A stretch of 64,000 bases of DNA from Limnephilus marmoratus (Eukaryota; Arthropoda; Insecta; Trichoptera; Limnephilidae), in contig OU862910.1 in NCBI GenBank assembly GCA_917880885.1, positions 50,149,285 through 50,213,284 of the forward strand, read 5' to 3'. The notes below the pieces were generated by a model. It was not told where the DNA came from and ran no database searches. It saw nothing but the letters and a program-made list of their open reading frames with translations. Position 1 is the first letter of the stretch, and every line of letters begins with the position of its first letter. The translations under genes were made by a program, and so were the position numbers. Below, piece after piece: positions 1 through 12,000 of this stretch.

Positions 1-398
1 GTCAAACTCTTAGAATAGACTGTATCAAATTGATATACAGCGGTTTTACCGGGTTGCAGGGCCTCTTTCAACTCGATCCGCCAAAACTTTGCATTCGTGT
101 TATCCAAGACAGATGTCTCGAATGTACGAACATCTCGTTTGTTGCTGTCTTTGACTGAAACAAAGGCAAGTTTATCCTTAGATATAGGATCGACTGCTAC
201 TAAGAAATTCTTCACAGGAGCTTTGCCGATGTTTTCAATCGTGATTTTGGATGAGATTTTCACAAGTTGCGTCGACAAATCAATCGTTCTCTCGACGTTC
301 TTGTTTACTAAATCTTTATTTATTACATCAACATTGAGTCCAAAAACGTTTACCGCCCAAAACACACATAATAACAGAGATATATTTAATTTCCCCAT
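1..398 (-). CDS. RPN1: Ribophorin I, 5' exon (partial)
   Basis: Reading the minus strand from the ATG at 398 gives about 132 open codons to the window edge. The protein starts with a hydrophobic signal peptide (MGKLNISLLLCVFWAVNVFG) followed by a luminal segment with the ribophorin I pattern: NKNVERTIDLSTQLVK, then IENIGKAPVKNF, then RIELKEALQPGKTAVY. Ribophorin I is the OST1 subunit of the oligosaccharyltransferase complex, an ER type I membrane protein that helps present substrates for N-glycosylation. Only the signal peptide and the start of the luminal domain are inside the window; no splice donor is visible before the edge, so the exon continues to the left. The start follows directly from the signal peptide. 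A plus-strand open frame over 97-504 is only the shadow of this exon. The identity rests on recognised family motifs, not on a search. Confidence 0.85.
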   Translation of the reverse strand, partial: MGKLNISLLLCVFWAVNVFGLNVDVINKDLVNKNVERTIDLSTQLVKISSKITIENIGKAPVKNFLVAVDPISKDKLAFVSVKDSNKRDVRTFETSVLDNTNAKFWRIELKEALQPGKTAVYQFDTVYSKSL

Positions 399-529
399 CG
401 CCGCAAAATTATTGTCTAAATGGACAACTCGCCGACAGATACTTTTGACACGCACACGGATATTGCGTTTTTACCAGGCTGCCAACACAAGCATTGAATA
501 TTGAAATGCTTGGAAAATATTGTGATAAC

Positions 530-745
530 CTAAAGCCGCGTCCAAATACGTGGCAAGCCTCTGCAAGCGTCCACAAGCCCCAGCGTCTGGTGCCGCGCGT
601 GTGGCTTGGCTTGCGTAGGCTTGCAAGAGCTTGCGAGAGCTTGCCGCCGATCCGATCGAGGTCGGATATTTTGGCCACAAGCGGCAAGCGCTCGGTCGCG
701 CTCAGTGGAACTTCGGAGCTGGTGGCGAATGCACGCCTTTTTTGC
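530..745 (+). repeat. Solo copy of a CTTGCAAG-rich subterminal repeat
   Basis: A GC-rich block just upstream of the ribophorin I start. It contains TGGCTTGGCTTGCGTAGG and CTTGCAAGAGCTTGCG, homologous to the block at 1560-1800 (TGGCTTGGTTTGCGTAAG, TTTGCAAGCGTTTG) and to the inverted block at 2885-3065. It reads as a solo end of the same mobile element rather than as coding sequence; the open frames here are by-products of its base composition. It may overlap the ribophorin I promoter. Confidence 0.5.
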
Positions 746-1530
746 TCCGTGCGGTCTATGATAATATTACGAGACATATGAATATGAATGGCGTATGAGG
801 CGAGCCTGACTTATTATTCTTTTAAGTACATAAATTTAATGCACTAACTTAATTTATTGCGACTGGATTTACCTAAAGAGTCAAAATAAATAAATAATAT
901 TTTATTGATGATTTATACAGTATTATTACAAAAAAAACATGATTTTTGTTAGAATAACTTTTTTTTATAATACAAGGCAATATTATATAAAGACAAGTGA
1001 TCTTCGAGTTCGAACTTCTTTGGCACCGTTGTGATTTGAAACTCGATGAAACGAAAAAGTGGCACTAAAAAGAGACAAAAATCTATAGGATTTAGCCTGC
1101 AAGATAATGTCTCCTCTTTGTGCGGTGCTTCGTAGCTTCCCCACTCTTTTCTACCTTAGTTTTCTGAAGGTTTCACTTTTACCGCGTGTGAACTAGACAT
1201 TGTATTTTTCTGTGTCTTGTTCTTTTTCATATTTTTATTAGTATTATCTTCTTCAATGGTTCAATGGTATTAAAAATATATTATCCCCTTGTCTTTTATT
1301 TCGCGTTAAAATAAAGGTGACCGGCCAACTCAGAAAGGTCACGATAAAAAAAATGATTAAGTTAGGTTAGGGTTACCGGCAATTTTAAAATTATTTTTTC
1401 ATAGCTTTTAAAGATCTTTCTGAGGTGTTTCTCAGTTGGTTTCATTCTGAGTTGGCATGGAACCAAAATAAAAATAGATTAACGCAAACATAGTATAGCC
1501 TTAGAGTAACAATATATACTCTAAGGTAGA
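746..1530. other. Intergenic, AT-rich, with a SINE tail scrap
   Basis: No coding sequence seen. At 1198-1262 there is a tail fragment of the tRNA-derived SINE found at 16203 (TTTTTCTGTGTCTTGTTC then TTATTAGTATTATCTTCTTC). At about 1324-1458 CCAACTCAGAAAG and CTTTCTGAGGTG/CTCAGTTGG make a small imperfect inverted repeat. Confidence 0.4.
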
Positions 1531-1539
1531 CGTCCGCCG

Positions 1540-3065
1540 CGCTTGGATGCTCCGAACACACTGGCGCGCTCGCAAGTGTGTGGAAGCCAGCCATTCGTTT
1601 GTCATCATGCCTCATCCGCACGTTTGGCAAACCTCAACAAACCTTCACAAACGCAAACGTGCGGATAGGGTGTTTGGCTTGGTTTGCGTAAGTTTGCAAG
1701 CGTTTGTTGCCGATTTGCCGAGTGTCGGTTTTTCGTCACAAATCAAAGGGAATTTGCCGCAAGCGTTTGCAACGCATCCACACGTTTGTGAGCACTCAGT
1801 CTCGTCTGTGCAGTGGTGGCTAACGGACGTGAGTTGCGGTTAGTATATTTATGCGTGAGTTGTACTTCAAAATGAGTGACTGGTCAAATGAGGACGTTTA
1901 CGATGCCGGGAATTCTATCAGGGAGAGCCATGCATTTGGGACCCAAACCATAGAGAGCATAAAGATAATAAGAAGGTTACCTATGCATGGAGTCGCGTTA
2001 GTAACTTTTTGAAGAAACTAGTAAAGGAGCTGAAAGCCAAGAAGGAAATTTTTATATTCAGAAAACATCTAAAAAAGAAAAAAGAATGTATTCGTTTCTT
2101 CCACTTATTTTCTTGTATTTATAATAAAAATAACTTAAGGCGATCCTATATAGTCCAAGCAAAAATCGAAGAATTTATGCCCTTTTGTGGGAGGAGTTTA
2201 AAAATACTCGAGAAAAAAGCCTTTGGAAAGGTTGGAAAAGGTATTTGAGTTTTTTTTACAGGTTGATTTCGTAAAGACCTGTAAAAACATTAACTCATTT
2301 TTTTCGCATTTTTTAATTGTATTAAAACAGAATTTTTAAATTGATTTCACGGAACAAAGCGACGCGGAGCCTAACGTTTAGGGGCGAACAGATAAAAAAA
2401 AACGGGCGTGACTAGTTATGTAGCCCTTCGGTGGACGGCATAGAGTTCACTTTGAAAATCCAAATTCATCTACTGCCGGCCGTATTGTAAAATAACAACG
2501 CGAAAATGCATATTTTATTTTATTTTGTGAACTTCGGGCGTAAATATCAATTTTTTAAGCGATTATTATAAAAGAAACTGAATTTGCTATATTAAACAAT
2601 AAAACCATATTCGAAAAGTGGTTTATAAATAGGAGAATTTGGACTTTTTACCGACTTTAAATTTTATTTTTTATAGGCTTATTAAAAGACTTTAAAAAAA
2701 ACTGACCAATATTTTTTAGGGCCAAGATATGTTCTACACGCAGTATTTAATAGAAGCTTCTATAATACTATTAAGCGATCCAATTTTCAAAACAAAAACA
2801 TACAATTTTGTATGATTTTGCATTATTTACAATAGCTTCATCTTAAGCCAAATGTTATGGCCGATGCAACAACCTCGACGTCCGTCATGCTTGCCTCTTC
2901 AGAACAAACTAATGCACTCGCAAGCGTGTGGATGGCCACGTTTGAATTCCGAAATCAAGCCAAACGTTTGTAGAGATTTGGAGTTTGCGGCAAGTGGCAA
3001 ACGTGCGGATGAGGCATCAGAGCTTGCCTGAGCTTGCGGCAAGCTGCTTGTCGCAAGCATTTGGG
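1540..3065 (+). mobile_element. DNA element with inverted subterminal repeats enclosing a MADF remnant
   Basis: The left block (about 1540-1830) contains ATGCCTCATCCGCACGTTTG; the right block (about 2885-3065) contains its near-complement CAAACGTGCGGATGAGGCAT, plus many inverted TTTGCGGCAAG-type words. Between them lies a degraded MADF-domain reading frame. MADF proteins are the usual second ORF of PIF/Harbinger elements, so a Harbinger-like origin is a reasonable inference. Exact termini and target duplication were not resolved. Confidence 0.5.
1872..2248 (+). pseudogene. MADF-domain protein fragment, frameshifted
   Basis: A frame through about 1909-2110 reads EFYQGEPCIWDPNHREHK followed by DNKKVTYAWSRVSNFLKK, matching the MADF (Myb/SANT-like) pattern of a Tyr/Trp-rich core with C-x-W-D-P and a later A-W. 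An ATG at 1872 begins MSDWSNEDV, but reaching the MADF frame needs a frameshift near 1900. Downstream the frame runs into a lysine-rich stretch and stops at 2248. It sits inside the inverted-repeat element 1540-3065, so it is probably the decayed DNA-binding protein of that transposon. A host MADF gene is less likely because the frame is broken and there are no visible exons. Confidence 0.55.
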
Positions 3066-3441
3066 CGTAGCATAAGCAAGTACTTCAATATTTGTAATTT
3101 CGAAAAATATTTATGTAAGCGTGTAAGGTGCCATTTAGGTTAGCATTATATCCATAGAAAAATTAAATGTCGTCTTTTGTCCACAAAAGGGCATAAACAA
3201 CAAATAAGCATAAGCACAGAAAATGTAATAATGTGTTTTGTTATGTGAAAAGAAAATGTGTTGTAAATTATTTTGTTTTATCATTATTTTGATTGCTGCC
3301 TTAATTATTTTCTTAGGATTGTATTATAAAGAACCGATAAGCAAACTGTATCATGATATCACATCTTACAAGAAAGACAACGCAATCAATATAAAGAATA
3401 CATAATAGCTAATTTTTGTGAAAACTACACCCAAAAACAAA

Positions 3442-4676
3442 ATGAGGAATTTATTTACTATGTCATTAGCGATTCTGTCAGGTATGAAGCATCGTTTCCT
3501 AATAATTTATTATTATTTGTAGGGATCACTTGGACGTTTATTATTTTATTAGTAACTTTGGTGAAATGTTTTTTTATTCTGAATATTATTCATTGTCTTT
3601 TCTTTTCAGTGGTCGCATGTTCCGAAGGTTTTGGCGGAGGAATGCGGGCTGGAGGGTGGAACGGCGGGGGCGCTGGCGGGGGAAGGGGGGCGAAATACGG
3701 CTCTGCTCCTGCTAAAACATATTTTGGAGCCGGGGCGGGGCCTCCCATCAGCAGCAATAGTAAAAATAGTATGTTCCAAGCCTTGAATATCCTTTGTTAA
3801 TAGTTTTCAAGGAAATTTAAAAATTTATTTCTTCCATAATTGGTTATGCGTAAGACAGCACCATAATTTAATAAAAAAACTATTAATACATTTTTAGGAG
3901 CGGGAGCGGGGCCTCCCGTTGGCAGCATTAGTGTAAACAATATGTTCCAAGAATATCCTTGAATATCCTTTGTTAATAGTTTTCAAGGAGATTTAATTAT
4001 TTATTTTTTCCGTAATTGATTATGCGTAAGACAGCACTATAATTAAACAAAAAAACTATTATATCCGATAATATAAATTAAGTATACATATATTTTTCTA
4101 TTTTAAGACTAACCAGTAACCATTCTTCATAATATCAGAAAACGCTGTTGTGTTTAACATATAGGGATATTCTATTATTACAAATTAATTGCAGCAATCC
4201 AACCATAAAAACATCACTCGATTCATATGTTCACTAACCATTCTATTCATCAACAAGCGCATCAGAGGTTACTCAAAACGATTCTCAAGAGTTTTTTTTT
4301 AACAATTGTTAGACCAAAAATTTATTAAATTAAATCTTAACGTTAACAATTATTGTGAAATAGTCTTCAACAGACATTTTGTGGTTTGGTTGAGTGTGGT
4401 CACGTGAACGTTGTGCAATGACTCTGCCTATTTTCTCAGTTGTATGACGTGTGTAATTATTATTGTTATTCTAAATTACGATTGATCATTTCAGCTACGG
4501 GAAAAGCGTTACCATCGAGGAGGGGGCTCGGTATATCGGCTTGGGGGATCATAGCAATCATCATTAGCGCCATCTTGTTAGTTGCAGGAACATATTACTT
4601 CTTCATATTTTATCCCCTCATTTGTAAAAAAGAAAGAAACTACGATGTCATGGAGTTACACCAGTCACCCGTCTAA
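3442..4676 (+). CDS. Small glycine-rich single-pass membrane protein
   Basis: Three exons join in phase: 3442-3481, 3610-3768 and 4495-4676 (126 aa). Exon 1 plus the start of exon 2 encode a signal peptide (MRNLFTMSLAILSVVACS). Exon 2 continues as a Gly/Ala-rich ectodomain (GFGGGMRAGGWNGGG, GAGAGPP). The last exon gives a transmembrane helix (IIAIIISAILLVAGTYYFF) and a short tail with lysines and two tyrosines, ending ELHQSPV. Donors are GTATGA and GTATGT; acceptors are TTTTCAG and ATTTCAG. An alternative exon 2 donor at 3760 is also in phase. A duplicated 33-nt candidate exon lies at 3898-3930. AATAAA at 5131 fits a 3' end. I do not recognise the family; the topology (outside N-terminus, inside C-terminus) is inferred from the signal peptide and helix. 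Confidence 0.7.
3898..3930 (+). CDS. Candidate duplicated cassette exon, 33 nt
   Basis: About 3897-4070 is a tandem copy of about 3728-3885 (same exon edge, same intronic tail including GTAAGACAGCAC). The copy gained an AG acceptor (TTTTTAG) and keeps a GT after 11 codons encoding RAGAGPPVGSI, parallel to GAGAGPPISSN in exon 2. It enters and leaves in phase 1, so inclusion would not shift the frame. Use of this exon is unproven and its donor GTGTAAAC is weaker. Confidence 0.4.
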
Positions 4677-5798
4677 ACACTGGATCATTTCAATCATTGA
4701 AGGAAGTATATCATTATTTCACTCATTTTACAAACACATTATTTTAAGAAAGATTACAACAATAGTTAGTAGTTTAAAGAATAATTTTACAATTTATTAT
4801 AAAACTATGCGAAATTTACAAATAATAATAGATTATTTACTTGGTTACAAATGTATAACCTGAGATATTAAATCTTAAGTATTTAAATTAATTAATGAAA
4901 GCGAAAAAGACAATACTTTTTTAATGTTCAAATCGTAGTCTGACAAATCAAAATAATCTAGGTTTATTTAATATTACAATGATAACAATGTATGCCATGA
5001 TATTTTAGGTCCAAATCAAAGTTCAACCTTTTACAAATTCAGATTTCAATACCTTATGTTAGTATAAAATGTTTGCCATAATTGAATTGTGAAGGCTTCC
5101 ATGTTATGTAAGCATCGTGCCTATAAGACCAATAAAATTAAGTAATATCACTTGAATTATAATGAAGAATAGATTTTCCATCGCCACTTTTCATATCTAC
5201 TCATTTCATAATATAAGCCATCTCGTTTCTCAAACATCACTGCCATAACTTTCACCTCCTCGATGCGAACTTTCCTCTAAGATTGACTGCTCATTGAATG
5301 AAAAGATCAAAGTATAAAATATAAAATAACTCGATAAGAACTGATTTATGCTTTACAAACCTACATAATGATATAATATGTACCCACATACATCGTGATT
5401 CTAGGTTACAATTTTGAATATCCTGAATTTATACTAAAATCAATTAATATAGGAATAGAATAGATTTAAAATATCATTATTGAATAGATTTTATGAATCT
5501 CACTTGAGAACGTTGGTAACTTGGGAATCTGTAAAAAAGCCACCATTTTATGTTAATTTCTAGAGAACCCTCTATTTTGAACAATTTATGATATGTAATT
5601 ATACCATATTTTCATAGAAAGAAAACACTTTGTGTTGTGATTATATAAATTAAAATATTTTGTTTTCAGCCCTTTTTAATTTTGTAGACTCTGATGAGGT
5701 TTTGTTTATACCCAAGCTTCATCAGGTATGTAATACGAACACATAGCTTTAATAATAATGTAAGTTAACATCACGTATTCAGCTCTGAAGAACTTTGG
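4677..5798. other. 3' UTR and AT-rich intergenic DNA
   Basis: The 3' UTR of the glycine-rich membrane protein gene probably ends shortly after AATAAA at 5131. Nothing else with support is visible up to the inverted-repeat element at 5799. Confidence 0.4.
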
Positions 5799-6466
5799 GT
5801 ATAAGCATGGAGGAAAGAAGGGAGAGGAGAGAGCACTAGGGCAACTGGGCACAATACATCAAACAAACTCAACTGGGCACAATTGGGCATGGCTTACTAA
5901 CCCAGTATGATTTCACCGCACGGCGTGAGAAGACTTTCGTTCACAAGCTATAAAATGCGTTCATTACCTCTAAACGATGAAATGCAGCGTGGAATTTTGT
6001 GAAAACCATTAAAAACTAGGCATGGCATAACTTTTCACATGAAGTTTTTTTTTAATAATAAATCACTCCTGTTTCTACCACATGCTTCCAACGCGTTTCG
6101 TTGTAACAGACTCTTTGGAGAAAAAGATTTAGCAGTGTTAGGTTGAAGAAAGTTTCTTTAGAACTCATAATCGCATAGCACCGGAACGTTAGATGGAACA
6201 TGGTTGTAAAATATTATTACATAAATAAAATATTTGTTTATTTCCTTTGTTACACTTCACAGCCAGTTTTAATCAAAGTTAAAATTATATTTATATATTA
6301 ATTAGCACCATCAATTGCTAATTTCACTGACACCGCAATGAACGGGGGTGTCAATTTGAAATTCCCTCCCTGCACGGCAGGCTTCCGTCCCCGAAGTTAG
6401 CGACAAACATTTTGTAGGAAATGTTCATATAACCATCCACGCTCCCTTCTTTCCTCCGCGGGTATA
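5799..6466. mobile_element. MITE-like element with inverted ends
   Basis: The left end carries TATAAGCATGGAGGAAAG then AAGGGAG; the right end carries CTCCCTTCTTTCC then TCCGCGGGTATAA, its inverse. No long open frame lies inside. The length (about 670 bp) and ends suggest a non-autonomous DNA transposon of unassigned superfamily. Confidence 0.45.
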
Positions 6467-7114
6467 ATTATAACCTGATTAAAGTCAATAAATAGGACCA
6501 AAACAATGTTTTTTCTGTGTTATCTTAAAAAAGCATAATCTAACACCGTAACATGAATGTAATAATTTTAAAATTGTCAATACTTTTATATATAATGATG
6601 TGATTAACAGTTAAGTATTTTATCTGCGAGATTCAATTTTAATATGTATGCAATAATAAAACTAATTTTAAATAATTATTATTAATGGATTATATTGTGC
6701 CTTTTTGGGCTCCATTCCTTGTAATTTGAATCTCTCTATTTTTATATTTATATAGTGCAATAAAAAATATTTAAAAAAAGCATCCCGTCTTCATTAACTC
6801 TCCCTTATCATTTATTTACTAACCCCGCTGGGCTGTACCCAACTAGCGGGTCACGTGATACGCAGTCCTCGTTCCAGCTGCATGGCACATTTTACTTAAT
6901 ATGCTCAGGAATCGCTGGTTAAAAATTTTCGGGTGCGTGCTGTTATGTGCTGTATAAAGAAGCATGTCTACCAATTATTGTTTTTAGCTAGTATTTCCCC
7001 AAACACATTTTACTCCTTTGCTTCTGTTAGGAACAATATCATTGTCATAAGGTTGTTTGATATATTTTCATTATAACTTTGAAATTTTCTCTCAACATGG
7101 CTAAAGTTTCAAAC

Positions 7115-7470
7115 GCTGGGGACGGCTGAATCACAGGGACACTTAACATTGGAATCATCCCTACAACATAACCATTGACATTAATGCCACACAAAGCAAT
7201 ACAAATTCTGATGTAGATAAAATAAGAGAATGGAATAAAAAGTTTGGTTGAGCTACAAGAAAGAATAAGAGAAGCTATAAAATAATCTAAAATGTCGTAA
7301 ATGCTTACTTTTGATTATATATGTGAATACTTACTTTTGAGCGTGATATTCAACAATGTCTCCAATACAAGACTGTTGCTCAGAAACTACTGGCAACAAG
7401 TCCCAGTAGGTATCATAATTTTAGAGGAAATTGAGATGCTTCAATCATGACGCATTTCAGCCGTCCCCAG
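7115..7470. mobile_element. Short inverted-repeat element (CTGGGGACGGCTGAA ends)
   Basis: CTGGGGACGGCTGAA at 7116 and TTCAGCCGTCCCCAG ending at 7470 are perfect inverse copies about 355 bp apart. The interior has no coding capacity. Just to the right, GAGCCGCCACTG at 7528-7539 matches the hAT end seen at 27600-27611, so a second fragment abuts it. Confidence 0.45.
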
Positions 7471-7616
7471 TACCCCCTTATACAACAGTACACATAAAAA
7501 ATTCTTCACCATCGAAGAAGTGCACGAGCCGCCACTGTAAGAAGGAATGTTTGAAGTACGGCGTAAGTACCGATCGGATGGCAGGTGAAAAGCATAATTT
7601 TAAAGAATATAAATGA

Positions 7617-8573
7617 CTAGGAGTTGAACGTAAAGATGATGGATAATTAAAAAAAATATTTCTTAAAATGATCTCTTACTCTGTATCCTTGTTTTTTTTC
7701 ATCAATGCCAGCTGGTAACTTATATAAGGGGGGGGGATAGGGAGTTCAATCGACCCCCCAGGACCTCAGTATTGTGACTCTTTATCAGCATAAACATGAA
7801 CTTATGTTTTTAATATTTTAATCTAACAACCACAATAATGTAATAGATCATAGCTCTCTCTTTTTTAACTACTTATATTTGTCACGGTGCACGTGAAATC
7901 TTTTAAAGTGATGTTTCACTGTAATATGTATACCTGAATTGTCAGATTTACATCACCCTAAGTTCGTAGAATACAAAAAATGTCAGAACAAATAAAAAAC
8001 CACAAATTTTTTTATTACATTAATCATTAGTTTATTTTTTTCGCCGATGATAAAAATAAGAATTAACTATATTTTATCAAAAATTCATTAGGAATTAAGT
8101 GCCTTAAAGTAAATTATTACATAGATATTATTATTAGTGATGCAAATTAAATGTAACATTGAGCATTAGCATTCATCAAGTTTTTAAGTAAAATATATGC
8201 TGTCACATTTTTGTACAAAAACACTGAAACCTACAAGATAACACGTCACCAGACATACGGGCAAGGGTGATGATAGTAGAAAGTTAATTAATTAATTCGG
8301 GAGGAAAATATTAACATAACTCAGGAATGAATGGGTGACTAATTTTACAAACACTTAACAGAAACTTTAAATGCGTTTACTGTTGTATCAGACTTTGGTA
8401 TAAACCTTAAGAATATTTGTAACATTGCTAGACAGCAACCTTCAGCCACTGAATCTAAAATTCACACGATTGAAGATGATTTAATCTAGGAAGACTATTA
8501 AAAGTAAAAATGTTAATCGTCGGCAAATTCATCAAGATAATCAGGCACTGTTCTTTTTCACTGACTCGTTTAA
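7617..8573. other. Intergenic AT-rich stretch
   Basis: Contains a short poly-G run near 7730 and many stops in all frames. I see no gene or clear repeat structure. Confidence 0.3.
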
Positions 8574-8957
8574 GGTTGGAAATAGTGCGATGCGTAAGTC
8601 GGAGGCAAATGTCGGTTGAAAAGGTAATATATATGTGAATGAATGAAGAGCTGCAACGCTGACAGTCAGTAGAGCGCTAATCGCTACGCTCCGTCAATCG
8701 AACAACACGCTCACTATTTGTATTGAGAGCGGTCACTGCGTTCTGTATGGCGCTCTAACTAGTGAAATGATGCTCTGGATGTGTAGTCATAACATGGCGT
8801 TATTACAGACCAAGTTATTATCAAGGTACATCTTCTACGATATTAGTAAAAACAACTTAATTAATTGAAGACGACTGCAGTCGAGCGACATGCGGCACTA
8901 TGGCAACATTGCATAACTGACGGTCAGTACGGTGTAAGGTTTGCACTATTTCCAGCC
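8574..8957. mobile_element. TTAA-flanked MITE next to the PDIA6 stop
   Basis: TTAA at 8570-8573 precedes GGTTGGAAATAGTGC; the inverse GCACTATTTCCAGCC is followed by TTAA at 8958-8961. A 384-bp unit with roughly 15-bp inverted ends and a TTAA target is the pattern of piggyBac-mobilised MITEs. It begins about 75 bp past the PDIA6 stop codon, so it may lie in that gene's 3' UTR. Confidence 0.6.
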
Positions 8958-9035
8958 TTAATCTTAGTAATTGAAGATTGAAATTACACTAACATTCACA
9001 CACAATTATATAAAAAATGATATAGTATTAAGTCT

Positions 9036-12000
9036 TTATAATTCGTCTTTGTCCAGGTCGATGTCCGACAAGTCTACGTCATCTTCTTGTGGCAGAACTC
9101 CGTCCTTGCCGTCCCAAGGTTCGTTTTCGTAGATCTTTGGCATCTCGGCTCCTTTAACTGGTGCAGTCTGACCACGTCCAAATGAGAGATCCCTTTAAAA
9201 AAAACAATCAAATATTAGTATTTAAATTTTTTATTTTAAAAGTTATTTAAATTCTGGATTATTATTACGTGTTCATAAATTCATTCTTCATCTTTAACGA
9301 AAGACATTTAATTTGCTGAGTTTTGAAAACTAGGTGAAAATTTGTGATGAATTCTTCCTTAGCTATTTTTTATCCCTTGATTTTTTCATAAAAGCTAGTT
9401 TGTCAATCGTCCAGTTGATTAGTCAGACAAATCGAAATTAGAGTTGAGTGTGCAGTTATATAAAAGTTTACCCTCTATCTGGTACAATCAGATTACTCAT
9501 AAACACCACCAAATCAATTATAATGCAGAAAAACTTGTAGTAACTTAATTATTCAATGTGTTTTCTGGGTCACTAATAGGATATTTCAAAATGTCATACT
9601 AATGTACAGGACCGTTAAGCCTCCCGGTGTTATTTTAAGGCATATTTAACCCTTTGGGCCTCAACCGTATTATTTCAGAGGGTCAAAATAATTCCGCTTT
9701 ACATTAAAATCCAAATAAATGGAATATTTTTTAACGTGTCCGAAAACTACAAACTGTTTTAGAAAGATGATAAAATACGCTTTAAAATTTTATAAATCGA
9801 AATAAACATATAATATGTATTTGAAATATAAAAATTTTGCACGCAAACACAAAAAAGTTTTTAAAATGGCTCACCTTACATTTTTTCTGACTAAAATTAC
9901 TGATAATGAAAAAAAAACAAAAACACATACATATTTTTTTAGACAAATATATCATAAACGTTATTATCACCTCACTGTTTTGTCGTTCCATGTAAAAATA
10001 ATTTATAAAAAATTCACAAAATTTCATAAATTTATTTCAAAATGCAATTCGAAACTTTGGTTTCATAAAGGTGTACATTTTACTTCTTTTGTGGTTAATC
10101 TTTTCTCTTTCTAACACCGTTTATATAATATTTCTCACTATGATAGTAAGGGAGATACAACCATTTCTGTAAGACCTACAAGAGTTGACCCCTATTTGGG
10201 TCAGATACACAAAACACAAGACACATTTAAATAATACTTGATTTATGGCGAACATTAGAATATTGCTCATTACATATCTCAAAACTTCATATTTGGAGAT
10301 GGCTGACTGATCAACTAAACGATCGTTGTACTTAAAACAAATATTTTTTTACAAAGGGTGTTTTTTTAGAGGTATAAAAATTCAAAATGAAAAAAAAAAC
10401 ACATTAAGAGGGCATTACCAGAGAAAGCCGGAAATACGTCATTTTCAAAAAAGTTTTTAGACGTATTGACTCTTTTCCACAAAAAAATATAAATGGATTT
10501 CGAAAGATTGTTCTTTTATCTAGTGAAGTTATGTAATAAATTTTTAGAATTTTTTTAAATTTTTAGTATAATAAGGTTATTCCATAGGTCGTTGGCAGAT
10601 TTGTTAAATTTTCAAAAAAAATTTTGTATTATACCACACCCATTTCAAATAATGTAATCATCCAGTAAAATAAATCAATACATTATCTAGCAGAGTTATG
10701 TATTAGAATTTTAATTTTAGTTTCAATAAAATCATTAAAAAATATGTACGTACATGTGTTTCTTGACGAAAATTGGTCCATTTGTGTATTTATTTGTGCA
10801 CTTACAAACTAATATATTTCAGATTTTTTTAACATTCTTATTAAATTTAGACATTATTGAAAAATGATAAATACTTATAATCAAAAAATAACTACAAAAA
10901 GTACACTATTTTAATAGTTTTATCATCACGCCTTTCAGCATTTTTGGATGAAGGTATAAATTAAAGCTAATTTGGATTGAAATAAATTCGATATTGAGTT
11001 ATAATTTTAAAAAGCTGGTACGGAGAATAATTAATCTTTCTCATTGTAACCGCCCTGTACAATCGGAAGAACAACTTTCGACGAAATGTGGATTTTCGTC
11101 CGCTGGCTGGTTAAACGCTCTTAAGATAATGTTAATGGCTTTACTCAATAGATAATTTTATGCCATTATTATTTAAATGATTTTGGGCATATGAGCGCCT
11201 CGGCTAGCTCGAATGAAGCGCAATTGTGAAGTCCAATTTTAATTTTCGACACGGAATCATATTTAAACAATAATGGCATAAAATTATCTATTGAATAAAG
11301 CCATTAACATTATCTTAATGTGTTTTTTTTTTCATTTTGAATTTGTATACCTCTAAAAAATCACCTGTTATGATAGTTCAAATAATAATAATTAATAGGA
11401 ATCCACATAGCTGTGGTGAGTAATTTAAATAATACATATAAATAATGGAATATAAATTAAATATAAAAAAATACAGTATAATAATGTAAGCCATATTGCA
11501 GACTGTAATGTTTCAACTTATAAATTCTTTGCAGATAGGATTTATAGATACAGTGGAAATTTTGAAGATAAGACATTATATTATGTAAGTGTAATATTGT
11601 AGTTAAGTGAAATAGATAGAATTAACAAAGAGTTTAGGGAACGTACCCATACTACGTGACACTTTTGGGGGGGGGGGGGGTCTTCAAAAGGTCACGCTCC
11701 ATACAAATGAGCGGCGGGTTCCTTAGGATTTTGGTCACCGGGGGGGGGGGGGGGGGGGGTTAAAAATTGCAAAAAGTTGGTCACGTAGTTTGGGTACGTT
11801 CCCTTAAATAAATAATATTTCAAAATCTAAATCATTAATTTATAATTTAACTTTATTTACAAATAGAGATAACTGATTAGTCAATTTTATTCAATGCTAA
11901 AGTAGCGTAATACATTTGACTCTACTAGTTTTTATTGTATTATTGGACAATTTGCAGAATATCACGCAAGACCACGTCATAAAAATAAATTATTACGTTT

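Noticed and set aside
409..781. Coding frames upstream of ribophorin I
   Set aside because: Four overlapping frames in a GC-rich repeat also seen at 1560 and 2890; no consistent protein.
9782..10114. AT-rich open frames on both strands
   Set aside because: Lys/Phe/Ile-rich compositional frames within a PDIA6 intron, partly shared with the repeat at 30560.
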